From positions 1 through 64,000 of the forward strand of contig NZ_JACYXI010000014.1 of assembly GCF_014842915.1 (NCBI RefSeq): 64,000 nt of DNA, read 5' to 3'. The position numbers were made by a program, and so were the translations under genes. A model generated the notes under the pieces. The model saw nothing but the letters and a program-made list of their open reading frames with translations. It had not been told where the DNA came from and searched no databases. This stretch comes from Roseibium litorale (GTDB lineage Bacteria > Pseudomonadota > Alphaproteobacteria > Rhizobiales > Stappiaceae). Of this stretch, positions 1-7,315 are shown in pieces; within the stretch, counting starts at the first letter, position 1, and each line of letters opens with the position of its first letter.

Positions 1-125
1 ACATGAGCCCAAAACGAAGAAGGAGAAAGCCAAGAACTTGACCGAACCCACAGACCCGTAACATACCTAAAAGGAGGGTCAATTCTCGGTGGAAATGCCG
101 GGTTACTTCTCAATGGAAATCAACA
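1..125 (+). mobile_element. Right end of an IS21-family-like insertion sequence
   Basis: Two imperfect direct repeats of 21 bases (76-96 and 100-120, 17 of 21 identical, 24-base period) are followed by a CAACA end at 121-125. Stacked terminal repeats ending in CA are typical of IS21-family ends, where they bind the transposase. The bases before them encode a short basic tail (MSPKRRRRKPRT, stop at 39-41), compatible with the C-terminus of an IstB helper ATPase. The rest of the element lies outside the window, so the family call comes from the end structure alone. Confidence 0.6.
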
Positions 126-504
126 GCAGTCCCTTCAAGGTTTGTCTCAACTCGCCGGCCAGGTGGATAGCGTCCGGATCTTCGAGAGTGAGGGATCTAG
201 TGAGGGGACCAAGGTGCGGGAGCTCGCGCACGTCACAGATGCGTCCGTTGTGATGAAGGAGCCGACGTCCTGGGCTGTCGATGCCGTGTTGGACGGATTA
301 TCGGCCAAGCTGGCGAAAACGGATCAGCTCTCAGAAAAGACACAGCATCTTGATCGGATCATCGAGGCGGCATCTGCTGGAACGGACGCGCATAAAGCGA
401 TTGCCGAACGCGCGGAAGCCTACAAGCAGAAGCTTGAAGGCCTCCAGGCTCCGGAGCGCGAGCGGGCGGCTCCCAGGCGTTCGGACGACGGGTATGGCCT
501 GTGA
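126..504 (+). pseudogene. 3' fragment of an unrecognised gene cut by the IS21-like end
   Basis: The open frame enters directly from the insertion-sequence end and continues to a stop at 504, about 125 residues. No convincing ATG start with a ribosome site is present; the first usable codon is TTG at 142. The C-terminal half is helical and rich in Ala, Glu and Lys, and ends in a charged Arg-rich tail. No domain is recognised. The position next to a Vir-type mobilization block makes a plasmid-transfer protein plausible, but nothing in the residues proves it. The likely explanation is that the insertion removed the 5' part of the gene. Confidence 0.45.
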
Positions 505-645
505 ACCAAGGATGAATGCAAGCCGTTGCAGCCTGTCAGGCGAAACAGATGGCGGCGATAGCAGGGGGCGGTCAATTTCCGGTTTTTCCTCAAAAGTGAC
601 TTTAGAGGCCGCGCAGCATGCGTAAAAACGGAATCTAGAGAATTT

Positions 646-680
646 ACCCTCTTGACAAGAGGGTCGAAATGTGATTTAAT
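646..680 (+). promoter_or_regulatory. Sigma-70-type promoter with operator palindrome, ahead of the toxin gene
   Basis: TTGACA at 652-657 and TTTAAT at 675-680 are separated by 17 bases. A perfect palindrome, ACCCTCTTgacAAGAGGGT (646-664), covers the -35 box, as expected for a repressor operator. The 505-814 stretch between the gene fragment and the toxin holds nothing else recognisable, and in particular no antitoxin gene. Confidence 0.6.
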
Positions 681-814
681 GGTTTGTTAACACAAAAAAT
701 GAACAGCATGAACTTTCACACTATCCATGACAAGCAAACTTAATTTTCAGCAAAATGAAGCTAGCGAAATATCCATGGGTAGTCAACAAAAATACTCATG
801 GAGTTAGAGATTTA

Positions 815-1108
815 ATGAAAGAAAAATTTACAGAAATGCCACTTGAGTGGTCCAGCGAAGCAGAGAGGGATGTGGCCAATATTGTTGGCTATATTAGGGA
901 TAGAAATCCGCAAGCCGCGCATAAGATACTTGATTTAATTGATGAAAAGGCAGCTAGGCTGCCGATCAATCCCAAAATGTGTCGTAAGGGTCGGATGCCA
1001 GGCACGCGAGAGATGCTGGTTACGCCGTCTTATGTCCTCATCTATGAGGAAAGTTCGGCTGGGGTTCGGGTTCTCCGAGTTCTCCATACTGCGCAGATGT
1101 GGCCGTAA
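815..1108 (+). CDS. RelE/ParE-superfamily toxin of a type II toxin-antitoxin system
   Basis: The 97-residue product has the compact RelE/ParE fold signature: an N-terminal W-S-x-x-A-E-R-D-V helix, the central RKGRMPGTREMLV segment and a VLRVLHTAQMWP tail typical of toxins paired with RelB/DinJ-type antitoxins. The family comprises mRNA interferases and gyrase poisons, and this sequence alone does not say which. Starts at 815 (MKEKF) and 836 (MPLEW) are both possible; 815 has GGAG about 11 bases upstream. Usually the antitoxin precedes the toxin in one operon. Here none is upstream, and the only candidate lies downstream on the other strand, separated by a perfect terminator hairpin. Confidence 0.8.
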   Translation: MKEKFTEMPLEWSSEAERDVANIVGYIRDRNPQAAHKILDLIDEKAARLPINPKMCRKGRMPGTREMLVTPSYVLIYEESSAGVRVLRVLHTAQMWP

Positions 1109-1116
1109 TATAGTGT

Positions 1117-1139
1117 GCTGGCAGGGTGTCCCTGCCAGC
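1117..1139. terminator. Bidirectional terminator between convergent toxin and antitoxin
   Basis: A perfect 10-bp stem, GCTGGCAGGG (1117-1126) and CCCTGCCAGC (1130-1139), has a 3-base loop. It fills the 38-base gap between the two convergent stop codons, and the symmetry lets it serve both transcripts. The T-tract is weak. Confidence 0.6.
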
Positions 1140-1146
1140 CATATTC

Positions 1147-1428
1147 TCATTCATCAATGGATGAACGGAGACGTTGCATTACCTCTGCATGAGGGCTGGA
1201 CGGTTCTCTTCTGTTCAGCGCCTCAGAGACTTTGAGCCGGAACCATTCGTCATATGCATCTTCATCAACAATGAGGCCTACGGGAAGCGAGCCTTCCTTG
1301 ACCACGCGTGTGAGCAAAATTCTGACAGCATCGGAAAGAGTGAGGCCGAAATTGGAGAGCGTTTCGGTCGCTGCGGACTTGAGTTCGTCATCTACGCGCA
1401 CATGCAACATACTGGTCTGTGTAGCCAT
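1147..1428 (-). CDS. RelB/DinJ-family antitoxin (ribbon-helix-helix)
   Basis: The 93-residue product starts MATQTSMLHVRVDDELK, the beta-strand of a ribbon-helix-helix DNA-binding domain. The next helices (ETLSNFGLTLSDAVRILLTRV) match the RelB/DinJ N-domain, and a C-terminal toxin-wrapping helix follows. ATG at 1428 is preferred because GGAG lies 11 bases upstream; a longer frame from 1497 would run through the promoter. Proteins of this family normally autorepress their operon and neutralise the toxin encoded just downstream. Here the gene converges on the toxin instead, so the two are expressed from separate promoters. Pairing with that toxin is inferred from family and adjacency. Confidence 0.8.
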   Translation of the reverse strand: MATQTSMLHVRVDDELKSAATETLSNFGLTLSDAVRILLTRVVKEGSLPVGLIVDEDAYDEWFRLKVSEALNRREPSSPHAEVMQRLRSSIDE

Positions 1429-1455
1429 GAGTAAAATCTCCGGTTTGTAATCTGC

Positions 1456-1484
1456 ATTATGTATCTCAAATGAGGTACAGTCAA
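1456..1484 (-). promoter_or_regulatory. Promoter and operator of the antitoxin gene
   Basis: On the minus strand, TTGACT (1484-1479) and CATAAT (1461-1456) are spaced by 17 bases. The spacer is a near-perfect palindrome, GTACCTCAttTGAGATAC (1478-1461, 7 of 8 arm bases paired). This fits an autoregulatory RelB/DinJ site. The remaining bases to 1724 show no gene. Confidence 0.6.
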
Positions 1485-1724
1485 GAGCTGGGAGCATTTT
1501 CCTGAATTTTGTGACGCAGCTAAAACAAAGGCCCCGCGGTTGATGGCGAGGTGGAATGCGAGAGATCCAATTTCGAAAGTTGAAGTAGCCTTTTCCAGCC
1601 CTTTAGGGCCGGAGCTATCTTTCTATGGAAAGATGGCGGAGCAGTCCGGAGGCTGAACGCGCTGCCCATCAAGCGCCGGAGAGAAGCCGTAGGATTGTGG
1701 GAAAGGCGGGCCGCTTGCGCTTGC

Positions 1725-2315
1725 CTATCCGTTTTTCTCATTTTTGAAGAAGGCCGCCAGGGCCGCGGTTGCGATCATCCTGCCGATTTTGTTCAGGGTG
1801 TAGACATCAAGAGGATCGAAAGCCTGTTTTACGACGTTAAAGGCTTCATGCTTTATCGCGCGCCGTGTTGTCGCTGTCGCTGGTTTTGCAGGGTAGTCCT
1901 TCGGAGATTTTTGGAACGATCCGTCAATGAGAGCACTTTCGTATATCGGAAGGGCTTTTTTGAGAATGAGACGAAGGGCCTCTTGCTCCGAATGGTGCTG
2001 TAGCAGGGCTTCGAAAAGTTTTGAGACCCCTTTTTCCGGGATCGGAGCGGAGACGGAGATGGTCATTTTTTCAGATGCTTCGGCATGCCCAGTCCTGGGC
2101 TCTGCTGAATCCGGACTACTCACTGGTTTTTCACGTCTGGTTTTAGGGGGGCGAAAGGCGGTTTCGGGCTCGGGATACGCGCGGGTGTTTTGTGCGGGGT
2201 CTGGTGTATTTGCCTGAGACGCGGAATCGGGTTCGAGGGAGGATCCCGCTTGCTCTTCCTTGCGCATTTCGTTGCGAAGTTCGGCATGTGGAATCGTTGG
2301 CTTTTTAATCGCCAT
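1725..2315 (-). CDS. virC2: VirC2-like protein of the mobilization region
   Basis: This 196-residue protein starts 5 bases after the end of the virC1 frame, the same order as in Agrobacterium virC operons. The first ~85 residues are low-complexity and charged (proline, glutamate and arginine rich). The C-terminal ~110 residues form a compact domain (KLFEALLQHHSEQEALRLILKKALPIYE onward). VirC2 binds DNA near T-DNA borders through a ribbon-helix-helix-like fold and supports relaxosome activity with VirC1. The call rests mainly on synteny with virC1, virD1 and virD2 plus overall architecture; the sequence is diverged. Confidence 0.6.
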   Translation of the reverse strand: MAIKKPTIPHAELRNEMRKEEQAGSSLEPDSASQANTPDPAQNTRAYPEPETAFRPPKTRREKPVSSPDSAEPRTGHAEASEKMTISVSAPIPEKGVSKLFEALLQHHSEQEALRLILKKALPIYESALIDGSFQKSPKDYPAKPATATTRRAIKHEAFNVVKQAFDPLDVYTLNKIGRMIATAALAAFFKNEKNG

Positions 2316-2320
2316 ATTCT

Positions 2321-3015
2321 CTAATCCTCCAGCTCACCGAGAATATCGAGCGCGATCGCATCGGCTTCGTCAATCGCGGTTTGAAAGTTCTTGGCAAAGA
2401 GCTTGTCGTTGGGATTGGCAACGGTTTTTTCCAGGCTCTTGTGAAGGAGACCACGGAATTTCATGTCTTCGAACGCGTTCCGGTTGTGAAGGACGTTCGA
2501 GAAGGCGGGGAGTTTGTCCAGTAGATCGCTGGTGCGGTTCTGGGCGACGGTCAATTTGCCGGTTGGGACTCTTGTTTTGAGGATGGCCGCAGACAATGAG
2601 ATTTGCTCCCGCATCGCGAGCTTCACGGCATGCTGATATGTCTCAAGAGTTTCGTCGGTGTCCAGGGAGGTTAGGGCGGTTGGCAAGACCACGAAATTCG
2701 AGTTGACGAGAATGGCGTCGTTGAGATCCGTGCCGCCTCCCTGGGCATCTACAAGGACGATTTCAGTGCCTTCTGCCTCTGCCTGGCCGTAGGCGACTTC
2801 AAATTTTTCGAAGGTTTCTGCGATGAAGATTTTACAATCGTCGTCCCAAGTTTCCTTGCTCCTGGCATTGTCGCGCCACTGCGAAATCGGCCTGTTGATG
2901 TCGGCTTCGAAGATGGCAATTTTTTTCCGCGCTGGATGAGGCAGGAGGCAATTGCCATGAGCGCAGTGGTTTTTCCTGCGCCGCCCTTGAAGGACATGAA
3001 GGTGACGATTTTCAT
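2321..3015 (-). pseudogene. virC1: VirC1-like ParA-family ATPase, interrupted by a one-base frameshift
   Basis: The N-terminus from ATG 3015 carries the deviant Walker A box FKGGAGKTTA, typical of VirC1/ParA ATPases that bring relaxosome and DNA to the type IV channel. After about 32 residues the homology jumps to another frame (IAIFEADINRPISQW onward), which runs to the stop at 2321. The switch lies in a run of seven T bases at 2920-2926 (A7 on the coding strand). Eight would restore one frame. The run also reads as an A-AAA-AAA heptamer in the correct register for -1 slippage, so a full-length product by frameshifting cannot be excluded. The neighbouring virD2 also carries a frameshift, which favours decay. 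Confidence 0.75.
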
Positions 3016-3080
3016 ATGAGGATCCGTTTGAATGTGAGGAGGTCAAAAAGATGAAAAGTCTGGCTATCAGAACATCGAGA

Positions 3081-3225
3081 TATAGCTACATCAAGACAAC
3101 CTGATATCGCAATGTCACGACATTTCAACCAATCAATATCATAACAACATAATATTTCAACATTTCCACAAACTGACTATCTAAACAATCCAACATCCCA
3201 GCAAACGAACATTGTGACATTTGGA
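3081..3225. other. G-depleted, AT-rich tract in the virC-virD1 intergenic region
   Basis: Between the divergent virC1 and virD1 genes (3016-3495), about 130 bases of the plus strand contain very few G residues. The motif ACAT recurs at 3072, 3088, 3120, 3147, 3160, 3193, 3209 and 3217, with several spacings close to multiples of 16. No ORF in this stretch looks real. It could be a virC promoter/regulator zone or part of an oriT or partition site. Confidence 0.4.
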
Positions 3226-3390
3226 TAGGTCTTGTTGCGCTCAGAAAAGCGGTTTTTGGGGTCTGGCTTCTTAGGCGTACATTTCGCTCGATCCCGGAGG
3301 TACGAAGACTGGACGGCGTGTCGAGCGGTGGTTGAGTTTGAGTGAAGAGATCAGCTGAAAGTGGTTGCTCTGCATTAGGGATTTGGGGTA

Positions 3391-3471
3391 TCGTACGTGG
3401 CTGGATACTGCAAATGTAACACATTTGCGCTTGGGCGCTCCGCACCCCGCCACGTACCCCCACCAGCGCCC
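3391..3471. other. oriT: Candidate origin of transfer (oriT)
   Basis: Directly upstream of virD1 lie three inverted repeats: GTACGTGGC (3393-3401) with GCCACGTAC (3449-3457), GCAAATGT (3410-3417) with ACATTTGC (3421-3428), and GGGCGCT (3433-3439) with AGCGCCC (3465-3471). On the minus strand the second hairpin is followed at once by AGTATCCAGC, one mismatch from the TATCCTGC nick core of MOBP/VirD2-type relaxases. A hairpin just 5' of nic beside the relaxosome genes is the usual oriT layout. No nicking is shown. Confidence 0.5.
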
Positions 3472-3495
3472 GAGGGCGAGCAAATCCAAGTCCAG

Positions 3496-3945
3496 ATGAA
3501 GAGCCAAAACCAAGAAGGAAATCAGACGGCAGACGATGCCAAGACAGCCTCTCCGGAGGACGGATGGACCGTGTTCAGCGTCCGCATGAGAGTGTCCGAA
3601 GTTGCCGAGTTGGATGCGCTTTGCGCCGAGCTGGGCGTGAAGAGAAACAGGGTTTTGCGCACGCTGGTCCTGAAAGCGAATGGCTTCCTGGACTATGACA
3701 AAGAGACCACGGACGTCTTGCGCAATCTCACGCGGCAGATTTCCGGAATGGCAACGAACATAAATCAGCTCGCGAAACAGGCAAACAAGATGGGTGAACC
3801 TGACTTCATCGCCTTCATGGAAGACCGCAAAGGGCTTGGCGGGCTCTTCGCGAAGGTCGAGGCGCAGGTGCAAATTCTCCTCAACGTGAGAAAGCGGAAG
3901 GCCGCTGCGAAGGCCCTTTTAGAAAAGGCTCTCGGCAATGATTGA
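3496..3945 (+). CDS. virD1: VirD1/MobC-like relaxosome accessory protein
   Basis: The 149-residue protein has a ribbon-helix-helix-like core (WTVFSVRMRVSEVAELDALCAELGVKRNRVLRTLVLKANG), followed by the LTRQISGMATNINQLAKQANK segment that marks VirD1/MobC accessory proteins. Such proteins bind oriT and help VirD2 nick supercoiled DNA. ATG 3496 is preferred; an open frame extends upstream to 3397 but passes through the candidate oriT hairpins. The 3' end overlaps the virD2 start by 8 bases, so the two are translationally coupled. This gene looks intact, unlike both of its large partners. Confidence 0.75.
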   Translation: MKSQNQEGNQTADDAKTASPEDGWTVFSVRMRVSEVAELDALCAELGVKRNRVLRTLVLKANGFLDYDKETTDVLRNLTRQISGMATNINQLAKQANKMGEPDFIAFMEDRKGLGGLFAKVEAQVQILLNVRKRKAAAKALLEKALGND

Positions 3946-5856
3946 AAAGGTTGTCGATCCGCTCGAAGCGGTCATGGGCGAGGATTGGGGCATCCTGAAA
4001 ATTCCGGCCTCGATGCGCGGGCCGATGCTGCAGTATGTCCTGGAGCTGCAGAAGAAGATCGCCGGCGGTGGTGGCGGAGGATCGGGTTCGAGCAGCTGGA
4101 CCGACCGGATGACGACGGCCTTTCTGGCGCAGAAGCCGCAGGCTATGGCGAAGCTCATTCGAACGGGCGGCACGTCCGATTTGCGCGGCATTCGCGATCA
4201 GATGGATTACCTTCGCAAAGAGGGCAGCGTTGAGCTTGAGCGCTCAGACCGGTATTTCGGCTTTGTCGTCGATCAGGCGGCCGAGGCTGAAATGATGACC
4301 TCCTGGCAGCTCGCGGACGCTGGCGACGGCAAGGCCGACCGGACCAGTCATTTCAGGTCAGCTTTCCGGAAGGCACTGACCATAGTGCGGCTTACCGCAC
4401 TGGCCGGGCCTGGGCCGAGGAGATGTTCGCCAGCGGCAAATACGGCGATCACTTCGACTATTTCACAGCGTTTCACACGGACCGGGCGCATCCTCACATG
4501 CATATCGTTGTGAACCGGCGCGGGCTTGAGGAAGGGTCGTGGCTGAAAGTGTCGCAGCGCGGGCATTTCGATTATGACGAGATGCGGTTCGTCCAGGTCC
4601 GGGTTGCGGCCGATCACGGAATTGAGCTCGAGGCAACGCCGCGATTTGCTCGGGGCATCGAGGATAGACCTTACACCGATTGCGAGGTGCAGCGCGCCCG
4701 GCGTGAAGAGCGTTCTCCGCAGACCCGCGCTCATGACGCCGTATCCCGTTTGAGGGCCTCGCTGGCAAAGACATTGTTTGTCCGTCAGGTCCGGGGCGAT
4801 GCGGGCTTTATCGGAGGCGAGCACCCGAATTACAGCCTGCTTTTGCGCGAGGCGGCGCAGCTGATTGAGGAAGGGCGGCAGCTTAAGGCGAGCGGCCCCG
4901 CTCATCAGGCGAGGTTGAAACGGACGTTTGACAGCGGCCACAAATTCTACGGCGAGCTTGTGCCGGCCAATATTGTGACGATCAAGGAGATCCGCGAAAT
5001 GAATGCAGCCATTGATGCGCGGCGGGCCGCGATCTTGAGCAACTTCAAGAAGATCGATGCCGAGCTTTCCTCGCTTCCGGAAGGTCCGGACAAGACACGG
5101 TTCGAACGGCTCGCGGCCAGGACCAAGACAGAGGCGGCCCAGTTCATGGCGGACGCTGCTGAGCTGCAGGGCTTCAGGCGTCCGGCCGCAGACAAAGCCT
5201 ATCAGGGCGTGACCTCCTATGACGACTTCACGGATGAGATTTCCGGGAAGGCAAAAGGCCTGGTCATGGATCTGTCGCGCAAGGCCGGCTTGCCGCCTGA
5301 AATCATCGTAGAGCGTTATGGAGGCGACGAGCCTGTTGCCCGGGCCGTTGCTGAAAGCTGGAAGCAAGCCGAGCTGCAGCAGCTCTCGACCTACTATCAG
5401 CAGACAGAGGGCCTGGATGCCGAAGCCAGCCAGGCCAAGGCAGGATCAACGCTTGAGACGGTGCACGCGGAGATCCGCGACATCTTCAGCACAGCGCGGC
5501 GGGACATTGAAGCCTATGAAGGCCGAAAGGCGCGGCTCGTTTCCAGCATCGGCACGGATGACAATGTGAATGACCGGTTCGCGCAGATGTTGAAAGAGAC
5601 ACTGACAAGTTCGAGGCTCCGCGAGCTCGAAAATGGCGACAGGCAAGCCCTGTCGAGCTTGACCCAGGATCCGGATCAGCAATCCATGCTGGCTCGAAGA
5701 TACTTGGAAACCGAATTGGCTGATGCCGAGGGAGCGCGCAAAGGTAAGATTGAACTCGCCCTGGGCAAACTGGACCGAGACCAGCAAAACGAGCGGGCGA
5801 AGCCGGCTGAAAACGCAAAACACCGGCCGCGCAGGGACGAGGAACATGGGCGGTGA
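3938..5856 (+). pseudogene. virD2: VirD2-like relaxase, split by a one-base deletion
   Basis: The first frame (from 3938) holds a Gly-rich N-terminal extension and then IRDQMDYLRKEGSVELERS, equivalent to the catalytic-tyrosine region of VirD2 (Tyr91 here). The second frame holds VSFPEGTDHSAAY, the metal-binding triad segment HPHMHIVVNRR (around 4492-4524) and a long helical C-terminal domain. The two join at 4352-4356, where one base is missing; restoring it gives a continuous relaxase. No slippery sequence is present, so this is probably inactivating. The relaxase would nick oriT and pilot the DNA strand. The frame ends at 5856, where the virD4 fragment begins. Confidence 0.8.
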
Positions 5857-6502
5857 ACCCGGAATTGACGAGCCCTATCCGGTCTTGCTGCTAATGGACG
5901 AGTTTCCGGCGCTTCGCAAAATGGGTTCCTTGAGCCAGGGGATCACGACGCTGCGGTCCCATGGCGGCCGCATGATGATTGTCGCGCAGTCGATTTCCAA
6001 CCTGAAGGCCGCCTATGGCAACGATGGCGCGCAAAACTTCTTGGCGAACTGCCACTTGCAATTGTTCATGGCTCCGGCCGATGCGGAGACACCTGAATAT
6101 GTGTCGAAATCGATTGGCGATTTCACGCGCAAAAGCCGTTCAAAATCGTGGCAAATGAACGAGTTCGGCGGTGCCAACATTTTTGAACGGCAAGAAGGCA
6201 CACGTCTTTTGCGTCCGGAGGACTTGCGCCGTCTCAGCGACGACGAGGTGGTCTTTCTGATTCAGGGGCATGACGCGGTTCGAGCCAAGAAAGTTTCCGG
6301 CACCAAAATCCAGGATGGGTCAATTGAAACAACAGCCGGGGCGCCTACAGTGTCATTCCGCCCTGTACCGCAACTGACCTCTTCTCCTGCTGCCTCACCC
6401 GGTAAAGCTCTGCCGGGCGGTAGGAGGTGCCGGATTCCCGTTCGCCGGTGGGCTCCAGCCAGTTCTTGTCCAGCAGGCGGCGGCGGAAGGCGGGTTTGTT
6501 GA
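5846..6502 (+). pseudogene. 3' fragment of a VirD4/TraG-type coupling protein
   Basis: The frame opens abruptly with the Walker B segment PVLLLMDEFPAL and continues through the RSHGGRMMIVAQSISNLKAAYG motif typical of type IV coupling ATPases. The membrane anchor and Walker A half, roughly 400 residues in a full VirD4, are absent. Coupling-protein-like sequence fades around residue 165. The frame then runs on into sequence that is really the 3' end of nrtR on the other strand, so the gene is truncated at both ends. The deletion joins the end of virD2 directly to the fragment and probably left the region unable to transfer itself. Confidence 0.75.
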
Positions 6503-7121
6503 GGGGGGTGCCCAGGATCGCCTCATGCACGTCCTGAAGGGCGCGGAGCGTGAAGCGCTTCGGCAGCAGGGCGAAGGGCGCTGGAGAATGGTCCAGCTTG
6601 CCGCGCAGGCGCAGGACCGCTGTTTTCAGGATGATCTCATGGTCAAAGGCAAGCGGCAGGGGCGTGCCATCCGGGCCAAGGGCCGCCAGATGCGCATCGA
6701 TTGCTTCGCCTTCCGCCAGACGCAGCGGCGCGAGCTGCAGGCCGGAGCCGGTCTTGACGGCACGGGCCAGGACATCCTCAGGCAGCAGCGCGAAATAGGC
6801 GACGGTGATGATCCGCATGCGCGGGTCGCGGTCCGGGGCGCCGAAGGTGTAGAGCTGCTCCAGCCAGCCGCCGGGCGCCTCTTCCTCCGGCAAGCCCGCC
6901 TTTTGGGCCAGAACCCGCCTCGCGGCCGCGTCCAGCCCCTCGTCCGGACCGACAAAGCCGCCGGGAAGCGCCCAGCTGCCCTTGTGCGGATGGTCCTGCC
7001 GCTGCTGCAGCAGGCTGCAAAGCGCACCGCCGCGCACGGTCATCAGCACCAGATCCACGGTGACCGACGGCCGCGGGAAGGCGGCGGGATCATAGGCTTT
7101 GAGGAAATCGGCCTCTGTCAT
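6345..7121 (-). CDS. nrtR: NrtR, Nudix-related repressor of NAD metabolism
   Basis: The 258-residue protein combines an N-terminal Nudix-like domain (VTVDLVLMTV to about residue 150) with a C-terminal winged-helix domain (PKRFTLRALQDVHEAILG to the end). The Nudix box GFVGPDEGLDAAARRVLAQKAGL lacks the catalytic RE and EE pairs, as expected for NrtR, which binds ADP-ribose-type ligands rather than hydrolysing them. It diverges from nadM and nadV, which are classical NrtR targets. The 3' end abuts the coupling-protein fragment, so it marks the edge of the accessory DNA. The start at 7121 leaves a promoter region of about 195 bases shared with nadM. Confidence 0.88.
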   Translation of the reverse strand: MTEADFLKAYDPAAFPRPSVTVDLVLMTVRGGALCSLLQQRQDHPHKGSWALPGGFVGPDEGLDAAARRVLAQKAGLPEEEAPGGWLEQLYTFGAPDRDPRMRIITVAYFALLPEDVLARAVKTGSGLQLAPLRLAEGEAIDAHLAALGPDGTPLPLAFDHEIILKTAVLRLRGKLDHSPAPFALLPKRFTLRALQDVHEAILGTPLNKPAFRRRLLDKNWLEPTGERESGTSYRPAELYRVRQQEKRSVAVQGGMTL

Positions 7122-7130
7122 GGGCTTTCA

Positions 7131-7190
7131 CTTATTTTCATATTAAGCATAAGATATGCGTTGACAGGATATATGTCAAATGAATATAAG
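7131..7190. promoter_or_regulatory. Divergent nrtR/nadM promoter region with candidate NrtR operators
   Basis: Three symmetric elements overlap: TTGACAggatataTGTCAA (7161-7179), GCATAagaTATGC (7147-7159), and a long-range pair CTTATTTTCAT (7131-7141) with ATGAATATAAG (7180-7190), 10 of 11 paired. TTGACA at 7161 with TATAAG at 7185 (18-base spacing) is a reasonable nadM promoter, so a repressor on the central palindrome would block it. Which element NrtR uses is not known. Confidence 0.5.
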
Positions 7191-7315
7191 GTCTGTGTCA
7201 GCGGAAGACAGGCAGGGCAGGACAAGTGGTCCAGCGCTCCCGGACAGGTCTTCAGGGCTGGCACATCCGCTCCGGGGAGGCCGGAGCCGTTCTTCAGATC
7301 GAGGGAGTCTCGACC

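Noticed and set aside
76-120. Direct repeats considered as replication iterons
   Set aside because: Only two copies followed by a CAACA end and a truncated frame; an IS21-type terminus explains them better.
3125-3463. Minus-strand ORF of 112 codons in the virC-virD1 gap
   Set aside because: Covers the candidate oriT and the G-depleted tract, has no recognisable domain and unusual composition.
3016-3495. T-DNA border sequence
   Set aside because: No match to the 25-base border consensus; only a nic-like core was found, so oriT is called instead.
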